A stretch of 64,000 bases of DNA from Lepus europaeus (GCF_033115175.1 NC_084838.1:61906468-61970467); one strand, 5' to 3'. Shown: positions 23,148-34,820, numbered from the stretch's first letter. Numbers and translations: made by a program. Notes: a model not told the origin generated them from the letters alone.

Positions 23148-23786
23148 ACTTGAGAGCAAGGGGGTAGGGCATCTGCTGGTTCCTTTCCCAGATGCCCACA
23201 ATGATGGGGGCTGAAGATGGGACCTGGGAACCCTATCCAGATCTCCCATGTGGGTGGTATGAGCCCAATTATTTGCACCATCGCTGCTGTCCCTCAGAGT
23301 CTGCATTAGCAGGAAGATGGAATCAAGAGTCAAGCTGGGTACTGAACCCAAGTACTGTGATGTGGGACATAGATACCATGACCAGCATCTTAACTGCTAG
23401 ATCAAACACTCACCTCCTCATCATTCAGTTTAGCAGCCATTGTTTGTGGCCAGACTTGTTTGATTCTCTCAGCCATTTTCTTGTCCCTTGCCACATTTTT
23501 GTAGCAAATCCAAGATATTACATCATTTTATCCATGAACACTTCAACTCATCTCATTTTTATATGTATACTTCAAAAATATTGTAAAATATTCTTTCCTT
23601 AAAATATAGAGAAAGCTAAAGTCCTGCTATGATGTTTCGATAGTCAGAGCTGCCATTTCCATCTGTCTGCCCCCAAAAGTAGCTACTGCTGTGATTTTAC
23701 AATGTGACCTTTTAATCTGTTGTCACATACTATGAAAGAATGCATGTACACATTTGTATATAGCTTGTATTACTACTTTTTGTTTT
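22980..23786 (-). mobile_element. Ancient L1M 3' fragment, antisense, split by SINE
   Basis: Flank sequences around the SINE at 23104-23415 read as one reversed old L1M 3' region: gtgcataaaggcagagagaa, gtgaatcttcatgtatccaa, then after the SINE ccacatttttgtagcaaatc, tcatttatccatgaacact-like text and tgtacacatttgtatatagc. Weak but consistent. Confidence 0.5.
23104..23415 (-). repeat. CSINE with expanded (GA)n
   Basis: A diverged reversed copy in which a (GA)n run at about 23107-23140 has expanded. The reversed head is near cttaactgctagatcaaaca. Confidence 0.8.
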
Positions 23787-23803
23787 ATAAATTTAGATAA
23801 ATT

Positions 23804-24142
23804 GGCCGGCGCCGTGGCTTAACAGGCTAATCCTCCGCCTTGCGGCACCGGCACACCAGGTTCTAGTCCCGGTTGGGGCGCCGGATTCTATCCTGGTTGC
23901 CCCTCTTCCAGGCCAGCTCTCTGCTATGGCCTGGGAAGGCAGTGGAGGATGGCCCAAGTCCTTGGGCCCTGCACCTGCATGGGAGACCAGGAGAAGCACC
24001 TGGCTCCTGGTTTCGGATCAGCGAGATGCGCCGGCCACAGCTGCCATTGGAGAGTGAACCAATGGCAAAAAGGAAGACCTTTCTCTCTGTCTCTCTCTCT
24101 CTCTCACTATCCACTCTGCCTGTAAAAAATAAATAAATAAAA
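23804..24142 (+). repeat. CSINE, young copy, 17-bp target duplication
   Basis: It begins ggccggcgccgtggcttaac and ends in an (AAAT)n tail. The exact duplication ATAAATTTAGATAAATT lies at 23787-23803 and 24143-24159. Little divergence from the young subgroup. Confidence 0.95.
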
Positions 24143-24337
24143 ATAAATTTAGATAAATTAACCAAACTCTACTTACTCTGTAACTCTTGATGTTATTTTT
24201 GAGATCTGAATGGTGGGTTTGTTTTTAATTAAGTGAGTCTAATGCATTCACGTATGCTGTGAGTATAGATTCTTGGATTTATTTCAGCTCCTTGTTTTAT
24301 GTTTTTGTTTATTCTGCTTTTGCTTTTTTGGGGTACG

Positions 24338-25052
24338 TTTTTTAAAAAGATTGATTTATTTATTTGACAGGCAGAGTTAAGGGGAGAGAGAGAGCGAGCG
24401 AGCAAATGAGAGCAAGTGAGCACACTTCTTTTTTTAAATTTTTAAAAATTTTTTTGACAGGTATAGACAGTGAGAGAGGGAGACAGAAGAAAGGTCTTCC
24501 TTCCATTGGTTCACTTCCCAAATGGCCACTATGGTTGGTGCTGTGCCAATCTGAAGCCGGGAGCCAGGTACTTCCTCCCAGTCTCCCATGTGAGTGCAGG
24601 GACTCAAGCACTTGGGCCATCCTCCACTGCCTTCCCAGGCCACAGCAGACAGCTGGACTGGAAGAGAAGCAACCGATTAGAACCCAGTGCCCATATGGGA
24701 TTCCAGCACTGCAGATGGAGAATTAACCAAGTGAGCCACAGTGCCGGCCCTGAGTGAGCACACTTCTATCTGCTGGTTCACTCCCGAAATGGCCACAACA
24801 GCCAGGGCTGGACCAGGCTGAAACCAGGAGCCTGAAACTCCATCCAGGTCTTCCACATGGGTGTCAGGGGCCCAAGTATTTGGGCCATCTTCTGCTGCTT
24901 TCCCAGGTGCATTAAAAGGGAGTTGGATCAGAAGTAGAGCAGCTGAGACTTGAGCCAATGCTTATGTGGAATGACCAATTACTCTGGCTCATGTGGCACT
25001 CTGAAATTTCAGGTAGCAGCCTAACCTGCTGTAACACACGACTGGCATCAAT
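24338..25052 (-). repeat. Outer CSINE of a SINE-in-SINE pair
   Basis: A reversed copy from aaaaagattgatttatttat, interrupted at 24430-24753 by a second CSINE, and resuming with ctatctgctggttcactccc to a worn head near ctgtaacacacgactggcat. Confidence 0.85.
24430..24753 (-). repeat. Inner CSINE with 14-bp target duplication
   Basis: A reversed copy ending in gagccacagtgccggccc. The exact duplication GTGAGCACACTTCT lies at 24416-24429 and 24754-24767 and is made of the outer SINE's own sequence, which sets the order of the two insertions. Confidence 0.93.
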
Positions 25053-25906
25053 TTGGGGTCTATTTTTAACCTCTTTCATATTGCTTAAGTATCTTGTGTT
25101 TCATCTTTTATCCTCAGTATGTTATTTAAATTATATAGATTCTGTTCCTGGTTTTTTTCTTAAGTGCAATCTTAAAGTTTTAGCATGAATATTTGACTTG
25201 TTTTTGTAGTGGAGTTTCTGTCCTCCTTTGAATGGAGTTTTTAAAATCAGAAATATTTTCATGATAAATCTTGTTGGCTGTCATTGTGGTTTCTTTTATA
25301 TAATGAAAACGTGTCCCTTAGCTCTTGCATTTTCCAACAGTGATCTTATGGTTTTATTTGGCTGCTACCTGGTGACTTTACTCAGATTCTGATCACGAAT
25401 GAACACTTCATAGTTTGTATTCACCCACGTTAGCAGCGGCTTCTCGTGGCTTGTTGTAACTGTTTTTCTCTGTGGGATTCTTAATCGTCTCAGTGGTCCT
25501 CTAACATCGTCTGTGTTAGGAAGCTCCCTCAACTTTTATTGGAAGTGGAGTGTCCAGATGAAGCAGTCAGAGGAGGAAGTGTATTTCCTAATGAATGTGG
25601 ATACTTGAGGGGATTGGTTCCTTTGGGATTGGATATTGTGGTGTGATACTAAAGCAGGCTGTAATAGGCAGGTTAGATGGAACAGAGCCTCATACAAAGC
25701 ACCACTGGCAAAATAGAGGTTCGCAGTAAGAATGGATGTCATTGATTGCGCACCTGTAGGGACCAATTACAGTGTTTCCATCTCTTGGTTGTGTAGAATC
25801 TCCCAGGGATTCCTGGCTCTCTTTGAATGTTAGCTGTGTTTTTATGTCTTTGTTGGCTGACTTGTTTTGCTCTCTCATAACTCATACTAGCACATCTCTT
25901 TTCCTT
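25053..25906. other. Intronic stretch, unassigned
   Basis: AT-rich; nothing recognised. Confidence 0.5.
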
Positions 25907-26105
25907 TTTTAAAAGATTTATGTATTTATTTCAAAAGGAGAGTTACAGAGATCTCCCATGTAGATGCAGGGGCCCAAGGACTGCCTTCCCAAGCCATAGC
26001 AGAGCGCTGCATCAGAAGGGGAGCAGCTGGGACTGGAACCAGCACCCATATAGGATTCTAGCACTACAGGCGGCGGCTTTACCTGCTATGCTACAGCACT
26101 GGCTC
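25907..26105 (-). repeat. CSINE with internal deletion
   Basis: The tail end (aagatttatgtatttatttc) runs directly into ggtctccc-like mid-body (agatctcccatgtagatgca), so about 100 bases of the GA-rich and adjacent part are missing. It is flanked by similar gcacatctcttttcctt / gcatgtctctttcctt. Confidence 0.82.
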
Positions 26106-26368
26106 TGCATGTCTCTTTCCTTAGCTTCTTGACCACTTACTGAATCTCATTCCATCTTCTCATCTCTAGTCCCACCAAAAATTGGCTTATTCTCCCAATA
26201 TTTTTTGAGTTCCCAAGAGCGAAAATCTAGCCTAATTCTGCCATTCAGGTCAGCATGTAGATTGGCTTCCCTTGGGTAAGGAGCCCAATCCTAATTCTTT
26301 TTGTTATGATTGAAGGAGTGGAGCATAGCATAGCTTGTTTCTTGGAGCAGGGGCAGTGGGGTGATTGA

Positions 26369-26765
26369 AATCTGTATCGATCAGTTCAAGCTGTTATCAC
26401 AAGTATCAAACTGGGCAGTGCAAGCCAGAGAAATCTGTTCTCTCACAGTTCCTGAGGCTGGGAAGTACAAGATCAAAGTGTGGCAGGATTTGTCTTCTGG
26501 TGAGGGCTCTCTTCTTGGCTTGTAGTTGGCCACCTTCACATGGCCTTTCTTGGTGCTTGTTGATTGGGGATGGTGATAATATAGTCCTCTTCTTTATATA
26601 AGGCCACTGATTCTGTCACATTAGGACCCCACACTTGTCATCCTCATTTAACCTCAGTTGCTTCCTGAACGTACTGATCCAAAATCAGTCACACTGAGAG
26701 TGAGGGATTCAACATAAGAATTTATGGGGGAACAACATTCAGCCCAGAGAGGCATTATAAGTTAT
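26369..26765 (-). repeat. MLT1-type solo LTR, antisense
   Basis: Blocks in order: tgtatcgatcagttcaagct, ctgttctctcacagttcctg, ttcttggcttgtagttggcc, ttcacatggcctttcttggt, aaaatcagtcacactgagag, gggggaacaacattcagccc. Reverse of an MLT1C-like LTR. Confidence 0.78.
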
Positions 26766-26799
26766 TGTAACTCAGCTACTCAAACCCTTGATCAGTACA

Positions 26800-26984
26800 G
26801 GTACTTATTATTTATATAAAGAGAACAAAAATTTCATATATTTCATAAATACAATTTTAAGCACATAAGGCCAACTTTCACCCTCCCTCCGTGCCTCCCT
26901 CCTCCTTCCTTTTTTTTTTTTTGTACTCTTAATTTTTATGGTAACTACTTTAAATTTACTTTATGTAAGTTTATGACCTTAAAA
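26800..26984 (-). mobile_element. Old lagomorph L1 3' end, antisense
   Basis: Same order of blocks as the fragment at 40910: caaaaatttcatatatttca, a C-rich ccctccctccgtgcctccct run, then tctta­attttt and a final tttaaatttacttt. More diverged. Confidence 0.5.
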
Positions 26985-27315
26985 TTATTTATTTGAAAAG
27001 GAGAGAGAGAGGAGAGAAGGAGAGAGAGAGAGAGAGAGAGAGAGATAACAAGCTATCTGCCATCTCCCGTCTACTGGTTCACAACCCAAATGACTGCAAC
27101 ATCCAGGCCAGAGCCAGGAGCCAGGAGCTCAGTTTAGGTCTCTGTAATGGGTAGTAGCGATGCAGGTACTTGAGCCTTCACTTGTTACCATCCAGGGTGC
27201 ATGTTCCAGAAAGCTGGAATTGGGAGCAGAGCCAGGACTTGAACCCAGGAATGCTGATATGGGGAACGAGTGCCCCGAGCAGCAGCTTAACCGCTGTGCT
27301 GAATGCCTGCTTTTA
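26985..27315 (-). repeat. CSINE with long (GA)n
   Basis: A reversed copy with a GA-rich tract at 27001-27045 and reversed head gcttaaccgctgtgctgaat. Confidence 0.87.
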
Positions 27316-27364
27316 AACCCTTCTTTCTCTTCCTTTTTTCTTTTTTCTTCTTCTTCTTTTGAAA

Positions 27365-27712
27365 AAAAGATTTATCTATTTGTTTGTAAGTCAGAATTAT
27401 AGAGAGGGAAAAGGAGGAGACAGAGAGAGAGAGAGAGAGAGAGATATATTCCATCTACTGGTTCATTTCCCAAATGTCTGAAGTGGCCAGGGCTGGGCCA
27501 GGCAGAAGCCAGGAGCTAGGAGCTTCATCCAGGTGTCCCAGATGGGTGCAGGGGCCCAAGCACTTGAACCATCTTCTGCTGCTTTTCCAGACACATTAGC
27601 AGGGAGCTGGTTTGGAAGTGGAGCAGCTGAGACTCCAGCCTATGCCCAAGTGGGATGCTGGCACTGCAGATAATGGCTTGAACCACTGTGCCTCAGCATT
27701 GGCCCTGTAAAG
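27365..27712 (-). repeat. CSINE
   Basis: A reversed copy from aaaaaagatttatctatttg to ctgtgcctcagcattggccc. Confidence 0.9.
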
Positions 27713-27859
27713 CTGTCTTCCTTACCTCCACATTACCGGGTCTTGAATCTGGCTCTCAATTTATTTATTTTCCCTCTTATTTCTATTTTTGAAAATAATT
27801 CTAACCTGATCTCTTTATTTTCAATTTCTCTCTTTTTTTTTTTTTCATATTTCCTCACT

Positions 27860-28270
27860 GTTATTAGAGAGATCTTCCTAAAACACAGTTGGACTATGTT
27901 ATTTAATTTAACTTCAAATTAAATCTAACCTCCTTAACAGTGATATGCAGGCACATCGGCAGTTTGACTTTTACCATCTAGCCCCATCCACCTTTCCTTT
28001 TTTCTTACAATCTGGCTTAAGAAACTGCTTGCCGTGCTCAGAAGGTCCTGTTCTCTGGCTTTTAGGTGGGGAGCTCTTTGTTCACAGCCTCTGCATTGAC
28101 TAACTCCTACCCATTCTTTAGGACTCTGCAGCTGGTCTGGCTCCCCCAAGGTTTCCATGGCTCCTCAGTTTGGGTTTGGTGTCTTATTTTTACATTTTTG
28201 TGTTTTAATTGTCTGCTTCTTTTTCTTCCATACATTTGCATGTAAATTCCCAGACTGTTTCTCATTTCTT
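27860..28270 (+). mobile_element. L2 fragment, sense orientation
   Basis: Blocks match LINE-2 in order: agagatcttcctaaaacaca, tctaacctccttaacagtga, ctagccccatccacctttcc, actcctacccattctttagg and ttgcatgtaaattcccag. Non-coding decay. Confidence 0.62.
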
Positions 28271-29385
28271 TAATTCTGCCACCCAGAAACATGCCAGTCG
28301 TGTAGGCACCTTGTGTGTGTTTGTTGGCTCAGTAAATAACAGACTTTGAGTTCTTTTGTAGCCCTACGGCCTTCTTATCATTATCATATTGGACAAATAA
28401 TTGATTTTATGGTTTTATAAAGGAAGGATGAGAATATCAATTAGTAGTTGAAGTACATTGTGAAGTGGAGGTTCCTAGATACTAGATTTTGGAGAGCATA
28501 ACAGAATTAACAAATTCAATTTTTATTGAAGGATTTTAAACAATTTGTAAATGTCAGCTTGAAAATAAGATTTGTGTCCATGATATATTGTTTTGATTAA
28601 AGCCTACAAAATTGAGGGGAGAAGTTAAAAACAGGTGCTGAGAAAAGGCAGAGGGAGCGGTTTGCTGGTTTGATGGCTGCATGAGGTTGGTGGATATGGT
28701 AACCTTTATACCTTTTTGGAACAAAAGTTCAATAATGTTGCCCAAAAGTAGCAATTACATAGTAAGTGCAAATATTTCTGTTTTGGCCAGTTGCATTCAT
28801 GACAAGCTACCTGCCAATGACTACAATCTTGCCCTTTTGTGCATACTTCAGGTGGTGCTGAGGCAGCCATGAATGGGACACATGCTAAATTTAAATGCAA
28901 TAACAGATGCTGAGCAACTTTGACAAGCAACAAAGCATTGCAACAAGCTCTTTTAATGTTGTTTCTTTTTCAGACAAAATTGTTTAGGATCACTAGAAAA
29001 TTGTATGCATTTGGGGCAGTTTCTCTTCAAAAGAGTTATTTTTAGCCTATGACACATTTTCGTTTGTTAGTTGCCATGTACTGTGCACTGGGCGGAAAGA
29101 TTGGTGTGATATTTCAAACACTGCTTCTGTCCTCCGTCAAAGCTGTGCCTATACACTACCAGCATAACTTCTGGAAAAGTAAATCGATTAGTCAGTTACT
29201 TAGTTTTTGCTTGGAACTATTGTTATCAACCACTTGTTGGGGATTCTATGGTCATATGTGAAAATCTTTATTCATTTATTAAGGATTTGCCAACTCTTAC
29301 TTAAATTTATGGTTTCAGGCTGAAGGCTTTGTTAAAAATGATTTTTTTTTAAATTTAGTTTTTTTTTTTTAAGGTAATACATACA
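28271..29385. other. Intronic stretch, unassigned
   Basis: Mostly unique-looking. 28560-28930 has a higher GC content and balanced composition but no recognised family. Confidence 0.5.
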
Positions 29386-29530
29386 TAGTAGGGTTGCCAG
29401 ATAAAATAACAGATGCCTAGTTAAATTTGAATTTCAGATAAGGAACAAATTAGTTTTTAGTATAAGTATGTCCCGAGTATTTCATGGAAAATACACTAAA
29501 ATTATTCATTTATCTGAAATTCAAATTTGA
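29386..29530. mobile_element. Palindromic DNA-transposon relic, copy 2
   Basis: It starts tagggttgccagataaaata. The left arm gttaaatttgaatttcagat pairs with the right arm atctgaaattcaaatttgac, giving a hairpin-forming element with a central tataagtatgtcccgagtat. Same family as 1319-1446. Confidence 0.72.
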
Positions 29531-29547
29531 CTGGGTATACTAGCCTA

Positions 29548-29711
29548 TTTTCTGTTGTTACCTAAGCCTGGATGACTTCATAAAAACAGATTTATGTGGC
29601 TCACATTTCTAGAGGTTCAAAGGCAGGATGCTGTCATGGGGTTGGATGAGTGAAGCCCTCATGGCCTACTACAGCATTGTGGTTGCTTAACATGCAAGAG
29701 GGAAGATTTTG
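29548..29711 (-). repeat. MaLR LTR fragment, antisense
   Basis: Matches the end of an MLT1A/MST-like LTR read backwards: ctattttctgttgttaccta, ggcaggatgctgtcatgggg, agtgaagccctcatggccta. Cut off by the SINE that follows. Confidence 0.55.
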
Positions 29712-30026
29712 TGGAGAGAGAGAGAGAGAGAGAGCACAAGAGAGCAAGAGAGAGAGAGATTTCTTCCAATTGCTGGTTCACTCTCTGAATGCCCACAACA
29801 GCCAGGACTGGACCAGGCCAAAGCCAGGAGCCTGGAACTCCATCCAGGTTTCCCACATGGGTGGCAGGGGCCCAAATACTTGAGCCATCATGTATTGCTT
29901 CCCAGGTGAATTGGCAGGAAACTGGATCAGGAGCAGTATAGCCCAGGACTGGAACCAGGCACCCATAAAGGGTGAGTGTGTCCCGATCGGCAGCTCACAC
30001 TGCTGTGCCACAACATCTGGCCGCCC
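29712..30026 (-). repeat. CSINE
   Basis: A reversed copy beginning in its (GA)n tract (tail portion lost) and ending ctgtgccacaacatctggcc. Confidence 0.87.
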
Positions 30027-30164
30027 TCCTTTTCTTTTATACAAATAGTAGTAGAAAATGCATTTTCTTGCATCTTCATTTCCTTGGACTTTTTAAATTT
30101 GACAATATATTTCTCCCATATGATTTTTGCAAAACAATATGGAAAATACGAGGTGTTGTGATAA

Positions 30165-30330
30165 AGTACGGGCTTTGAAAGCAAACAGATTTGGGTTACA
30201 GTCAAAATTCTATTTACTCAATGTTTGGACCTTGAACAAAATCTTTGAATAAAATCTTGAATAAAATCTACTTTGTTATGGGTTCTCTTATCTGGAAAAT
30301 GGAGAGAATAAAATGCCAGGCACTGGTGGA
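30165..30330 (+). repeat. Possible MIR
   Basis: The pattern ggctttgaaagcaaacagat, then a run ending tctcttatctggaaaatgga resembles MIR. Divergence is high, and a small ttgaataaaatc tandem repeat at 30245-30272 disrupts it. Confidence 0.4.
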
Positions 30331-30556
30331 TACTGTGGGGATCAAGATGGTTAGGGCTCCCACTCTCATGGTGAATATATACCTACTTGATACTGAATTA
30401 AGTGGGCCATTTTTGATATGTCTTGTGGTTGTCAGTGCCTTGACTACTGAAATAGACTTAAGGTTCAGTTATGATCAATTAGTGACTTGGCAACAAGCAG
30501 AATGAACAGTTTCTAGAAGGGAACTAGGACTTTCTATGTTGCTTGAACATATATTT

Positions 30557-30812
30557 TTGAAATGTCATTTATTTGAGAAGCAGAGAGAGAGAGTGAAAGA
30601 GAGAGCAAGTGAGCAGCCATCTCTGGTTCACACCCCAAATGCCTGCAGTGGCTGGGTCTGGGCAACCCAGGTCTCCTACATGGATGAAAGGATTCCAGTC
30701 ACTTGAGTGTTAGTAAGAAGCTGGAGTCAGAACCAGAGCTGGGCGTAGAACCCAAATACTCTGATTTGGGATGTAGGTGTCTTAACCAGAAGGTTTAAAT
30801 ACCTGCCCTAGA
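30557..30812 (-). repeat. CSINE, diverged and shortened
   Basis: Reversed, with gaaatgtcatttatttgaga at the tail side, a GA tract, and head remnants near cttaaccagaaggtttaaat. Confidence 0.75.
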
Positions 30813-31109
30813 GCCATGCTTTAAAATGTGCCATGTATATTAATATAAGGAGTACATATTTGAGACTATTTCTTGAAATCTTGGATTTTTAATGTGATTT
30901 GTTTAAACATATGAACAATGATGATTATTATCTTTCTTTGACAAACATATTAGTAGTTTCTAAATATATAATTTTGGACAGTTGGTATGTTGACTGTCCC
31001 CACCAGTCAGCACACTTCATTCACTTTGAATATCTATTTCTTTAGGTTTCAGTTTGTGTAGGGCAAGATCTAGGTGATAATTTTGAACTTGGAAAAGTGA
31101 AGGAGGGTG

Positions 31110-31270
31110 GTAAGGTGAATCTTCCTCCTGTTGTCGAGGCTAAACTGTGGACTCTGAATGCCTGTGTTCAAGTCCTGGCTCCATCACTTATTCAAGGTAT
31201 GAACTTAGGCAAGTTACATAACCTTTCTTCCTCTCAGTTGTATTTCATTTGTAACCTGAGTGGATTGCGT
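31110..31270 (+). repeat. MIR SINE
   Basis: Core of MIR in sense: tggactctgaatgcctgtgt, tcaagtcctggctccatcac, aacttaggcaagttacataa, cctttcttcctctcagttgt, catttgtaacctgagtgg. Confidence 0.75.
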
Positions 31271-32482
31271 GAAACTTCAAGGATTTAATTGGAAACTATT
31301 CCAATAGGGCCCACCCAGCATGTGGAAGGTGCCAGACTTCTACTCTTACTTGTCCCAGAATTAGTGTCAATCTCCTTGTTATCCTATCCACAGCTATCTC
31401 TTCTCCTTACTGATTCTGGTGTGTCATTGTCACTGTGTGAATTGGCCAGAAAAAAAAAAAACCTCATAACTTGGCATTCTTTTGATGTGTTGTTGAGTCT
31501 TATTTTTAAGTTCTACTTATTGGCTATGACCTACTGTTATCACTCAGGTATCCTTATGCTTCCATTTAGTGTTGAGATGGGTAAAAAGGGAAGGAGGATG
31601 GTGGGATGGTGACAGGGTGAAAAGGAGAATTCATGTCTGTGATCTGAAGGGTGTGAATTCACTTTCTTTCTCCATCTCAAAAATTCTGTGATCACACATG
31701 AGTTTGCTTATATTTAGAACTGGAGTTTTGGGATAGGGGTATAAGTCATAGAAAGGAATAAAATTTAAGAAAAAAATTTCTTGTCCCTCTGTCATGGTTG
31801 CTTAATGATGAAATCCTCTGGAAACCTTAAAACAAGCTATGTATTTATTTCAGGGACATCAAAGCACAGCAGAGATAATGTGAGACTATTTTGCCATCAC
31901 TGAAATCCAGAAGAGTAGAGATCTCATCTGGGAACCACTGTCAGTGACTTGCAGCTGAATTGACTTTCTTTACTTTCTTTTATTTTTAAGCTGTTATGAA
32001 AAGAGTTTCTCAGGGGTAAAAAAATTAATTCTATTCCTACATAATAGAGTTGTAGGTAAACTTTTGGATAATAGTTTTTCTCAATTGAGAACTGCCCGCT
32101 GTGTACTTTTCTCTGCAAACTCCTGATAAGTCAAGAAGCCTCAGAATCCACAGGCTGTCTCCCCCATGCCATGAAAAATGCCCGTCTTTCTGAGTTAATT
32201 TTTCATAGGAGAAAGTAGATAGAGCTGAAGTTTATTGTACATACCAAGCACTCATGTATATTTTCTTTCAAGACTTTATAAATATCATTCATCTGTAATC
32301 CAGAGAGACTCATGTTCCAAAAAGATAACTGATGAACAAAAGCATATATTTAATAAATAATTAAATGTATATTCAGGTCATCAGACTCTATTCTACATAC
32401 TTTTCATTGCTTTCAGACTTCTTCCTGGGCTATTTAATTAAATATACCTTGGACTTTCTCATGCTGGGATACCTTTACTGGT
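31271..32482. other. Intronic stretch, unassigned
   Basis: No repeat or gene recognised. Confidence 0.5.
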
Positions 32483-32780
32483 GTTTTCAAAATTAATTTA
32501 TTTGAGAGAGAGACAGAAAGAGATCTTCCATCACAGGTTCACTCCTCAAATGCCCGTAACAACTGAGGCTGGGTCAGGCCAAAAACCAGGAGACAGGAAC
32601 ACAGTCCGTGTCTCTCACACAGGTGGCAGAGTCCCAAATACTTGAACCATAACCTGTTGGCTCTCTGGGTGTGTATCAGCAGAAAGCTGGAATCAGGCAT
32701 AGAACTGGGAATCAAACCCAGACACTCAGATATAAAGTGCAGGTGTCCCAACTTGGGTCTTAATTGCTGTGCAAAATGCT
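32483..32780 (-). repeat. CSINE, diverged
   Basis: A reversed copy from aaaattaatttatttgagag to cttaattgctgtgcaaaatg. It directly abuts the duplicated segment that begins at 32781. Confidence 0.8.
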
Positions 32781-32960
32781 AAGATGGCTTTGATATAGGC
32801 ATTGGCTGTGCAGATCTGTTTCCTTTATTTCCAAGAGTCTAATTAAGTGTTGTCAGAGGAAGATTAGATCTGTGCAGGGCGAAGGACTATACAAGGTGGA
32901 CTCTTTTTGTTAGAGTGAATCTTTTTTCCACAAGGAATGTAATACTGTGCTGTCTCATGA
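32781..32960 (+). repeat. Local duplicate pair, copy A
   Basis: aagatggctt ... attaagtgttgtcagaggaa ... gtgcagggcgaagga is repeated with many mismatches at 34048-34210 in the same orientation. The last 60 bases align only loosely (ctgtgctgtc shared). Family unknown. Confidence 0.65.
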
Positions 32961-33021
32961 AGGAGTATTATAGCCTCCTTGTAATACAAAGAAAAAAACC
33001 CACCAATTTATTTATTTGTGT

Positions 33022-33330
33022 TTAAAGATTAACTTGTTTGTTGAAATAGTGGTAGGGTGAGAGAAAGAAGGAGATCTTCCATCTACTGGTTCACTCCTCA
33101 AATTCTTGTAATAGCCAGTGTTAGGCTAGGCCAAAGCCAGGGGCTAGGAACTCCATCTGGGTCTCCCATGTGGGTGGCAAGAACCCAAATACTTGGGCCA
33201 TATTCTGCTGGCAAGTGTAATAAGGGAGCTGGATCCTGCGTGCAGAGTAGCAGGGATTGAAATCAGACACACCAATAAGGCATTCAGGCGTTCCAAGCTG
33301 TGGCTTACCCTGCTATCCCACAGTACCTGT
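33022..33330 (-). repeat. CSINE, diverged
   Basis: A reversed copy from gtttaaagattaacttgttt to ctgctatcccacagtacctg. It lies between the two copies of the local duplicate. Confidence 0.8.
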
Positions 33331-34047
33331 TCCCCACCAATTTAGTTTTAAAATCTTTCTGTGTATTTTATGTCTCCTGAAACTATGCAAAGTCCCGCAT
33401 TGCTTGCCTTTCAAGACAGACTGAACATTAATCCTGATTATATGTGATTCTGAATATATATTTTATGGTTATACATTATCCTATGAGCTGGAAATTGTAA
33501 TACTTCATATCATTTATCACAATCTACCAAATAAGTAAGCTTATTTTCTAGAAGACTAAGGTTGAAATGAGAGGCCCCTTGTTCCAGGCCACATTGCTAT
33601 TTAGTTTTCAATTCAAGGTCAGAGCCAAACCCTATTTCTTTGACACCAGATCACATTTTAAAACATGAGCCAATAGTTAAGCCATTTGACTATTTCAAAT
33701 AGAGACAAGGTTTTAGACAGTGTACATTAAATTAAAATAAGAAAGTGTATGGGTTCTGTTCTCTGTTACTGTGCAGAGCTAATGGCCGGATGTTGATGTT
33801 CTGTGCATGTGCTCATCTCTATCACACCCTTTCTTCCTTTTTGGTTATTTTCTCTTAAAGAGGGAACAGGTGACAACTTTTTCTTTTTCTGAGAAATCCT
33901 GTGACTTATCTTCCAGATAAAGAATGAGGATTTGTGATGATAGGTTCATTTTGTCCACTTACAGAAAGACCAATTGATTTTCTGTGAGTCAAAGGATAGA
34001 TGTAACTATGGAGGCAATTGGGCAGAATTCTTGGGCAGAAAAGGTTG
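33331..34047. other. Intronic stretch, unassigned
   Basis: Nothing recognised. Confidence 0.5.
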
Positions 34048-34210
34048 AAGATGGCTTGGTGATATAGACATTGGCAGAACAGATCTGTTTTCCATATATC
34101 CAAAAGTCTCATTAAGTGTTGTCAGAGGAAGATGAGACCCGTGCAGGGTGAAGGAGTCCACAGGGTGTTTTGAATGGGAAAGAGGAGAACATTATCGTCA
34201 GAAGGGTATA
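34048..34210 (+). repeat. Local duplicate pair, copy B
   Basis: Partner of 32781-32960; shares aagatggctt, cagatctgtt, attaagtgttgtcagaggaa and gtgcaggg. It lies about 0.55 kb before the exon 2 acceptor. Confidence 0.65.
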
Positions 34211-34764
34211 ATTCTCACTGTGCTGTCATTGAATTTTTTTATTAGTGATATAATGTATTATATTCCAATGATTCACATCCTGCTTTAGGGTCACAGTTCA
34301 GTTCCAGTTGGCATGCATATATTGTCACTCCAGTTGGGACTCTGAGCAGTTGAAGGCTAGATCACATCTTCTACTTTTTACATTTTTGTTCACAGAATTT
34401 CTTATGCAGAGGCAAATAAACTCGTTATTCTATAATTAAAGATCTATAAGTTAATCCAAGATTATGGTTATGTATGTTGAGAAGCTCCTAAGGAAATATT
34501 TTGGAAACTTTTACCATCTTATTTAAAACAGAATTTATGCCTTTTACCTTACTATGCCAGTATTATGAGAAAATATAAAATAATTTTGAATAAATCATAA
34601 AGTGATTACTTTTTACTTATAATGAGAACTCTTAACAATATGTTAATGGTCAGTAATTATGATACTACTCTATCAAGTGCTTTTCAAAGTATTTAATTTT
34701 AGGAGATAATTATAATGTTCTAATAAAACATAATAATTCCATTTTATTTATTTATTTTCTCCAG
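34211..34764. other. Distal intron 1, unassigned
   Basis: AT-rich sequence leading to the exon 2 acceptor. The last 25 bases form a T-rich tract (tttatttatttattttctccag). Confidence 0.55.
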
Positions 34765-34820
34765 GATTCCATTTGGGTTTATAACCATTATTGATATAAG
34801 TACAGAACTTCGGGAAAAAA
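34765..34820 (+). other. MPDZ: MPDZ exon 2, 5' UTR part
   Basis: These 56 untranslated bases lie between the intron 1 acceptor (AG at 34763-34764) and the start codon. They contain no upstream ATG. A TAA in the start-codon frame at 34797-34799 rules out N-terminal extension through this exon. Confidence 0.85.

Larger units (their letters stand above)
1931..34764 (+). other. MPDZ intron 1
   Basis: This runs from the gtaagc donor at 1931 to the ccag acceptor ending at 34764 and is made up mainly of repeats listed separately. The left boundary depends on which exon 1 donor is used. No open frame within it resembles a conserved protein, apart from repeat-derived translations. Confidence 0.55.
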
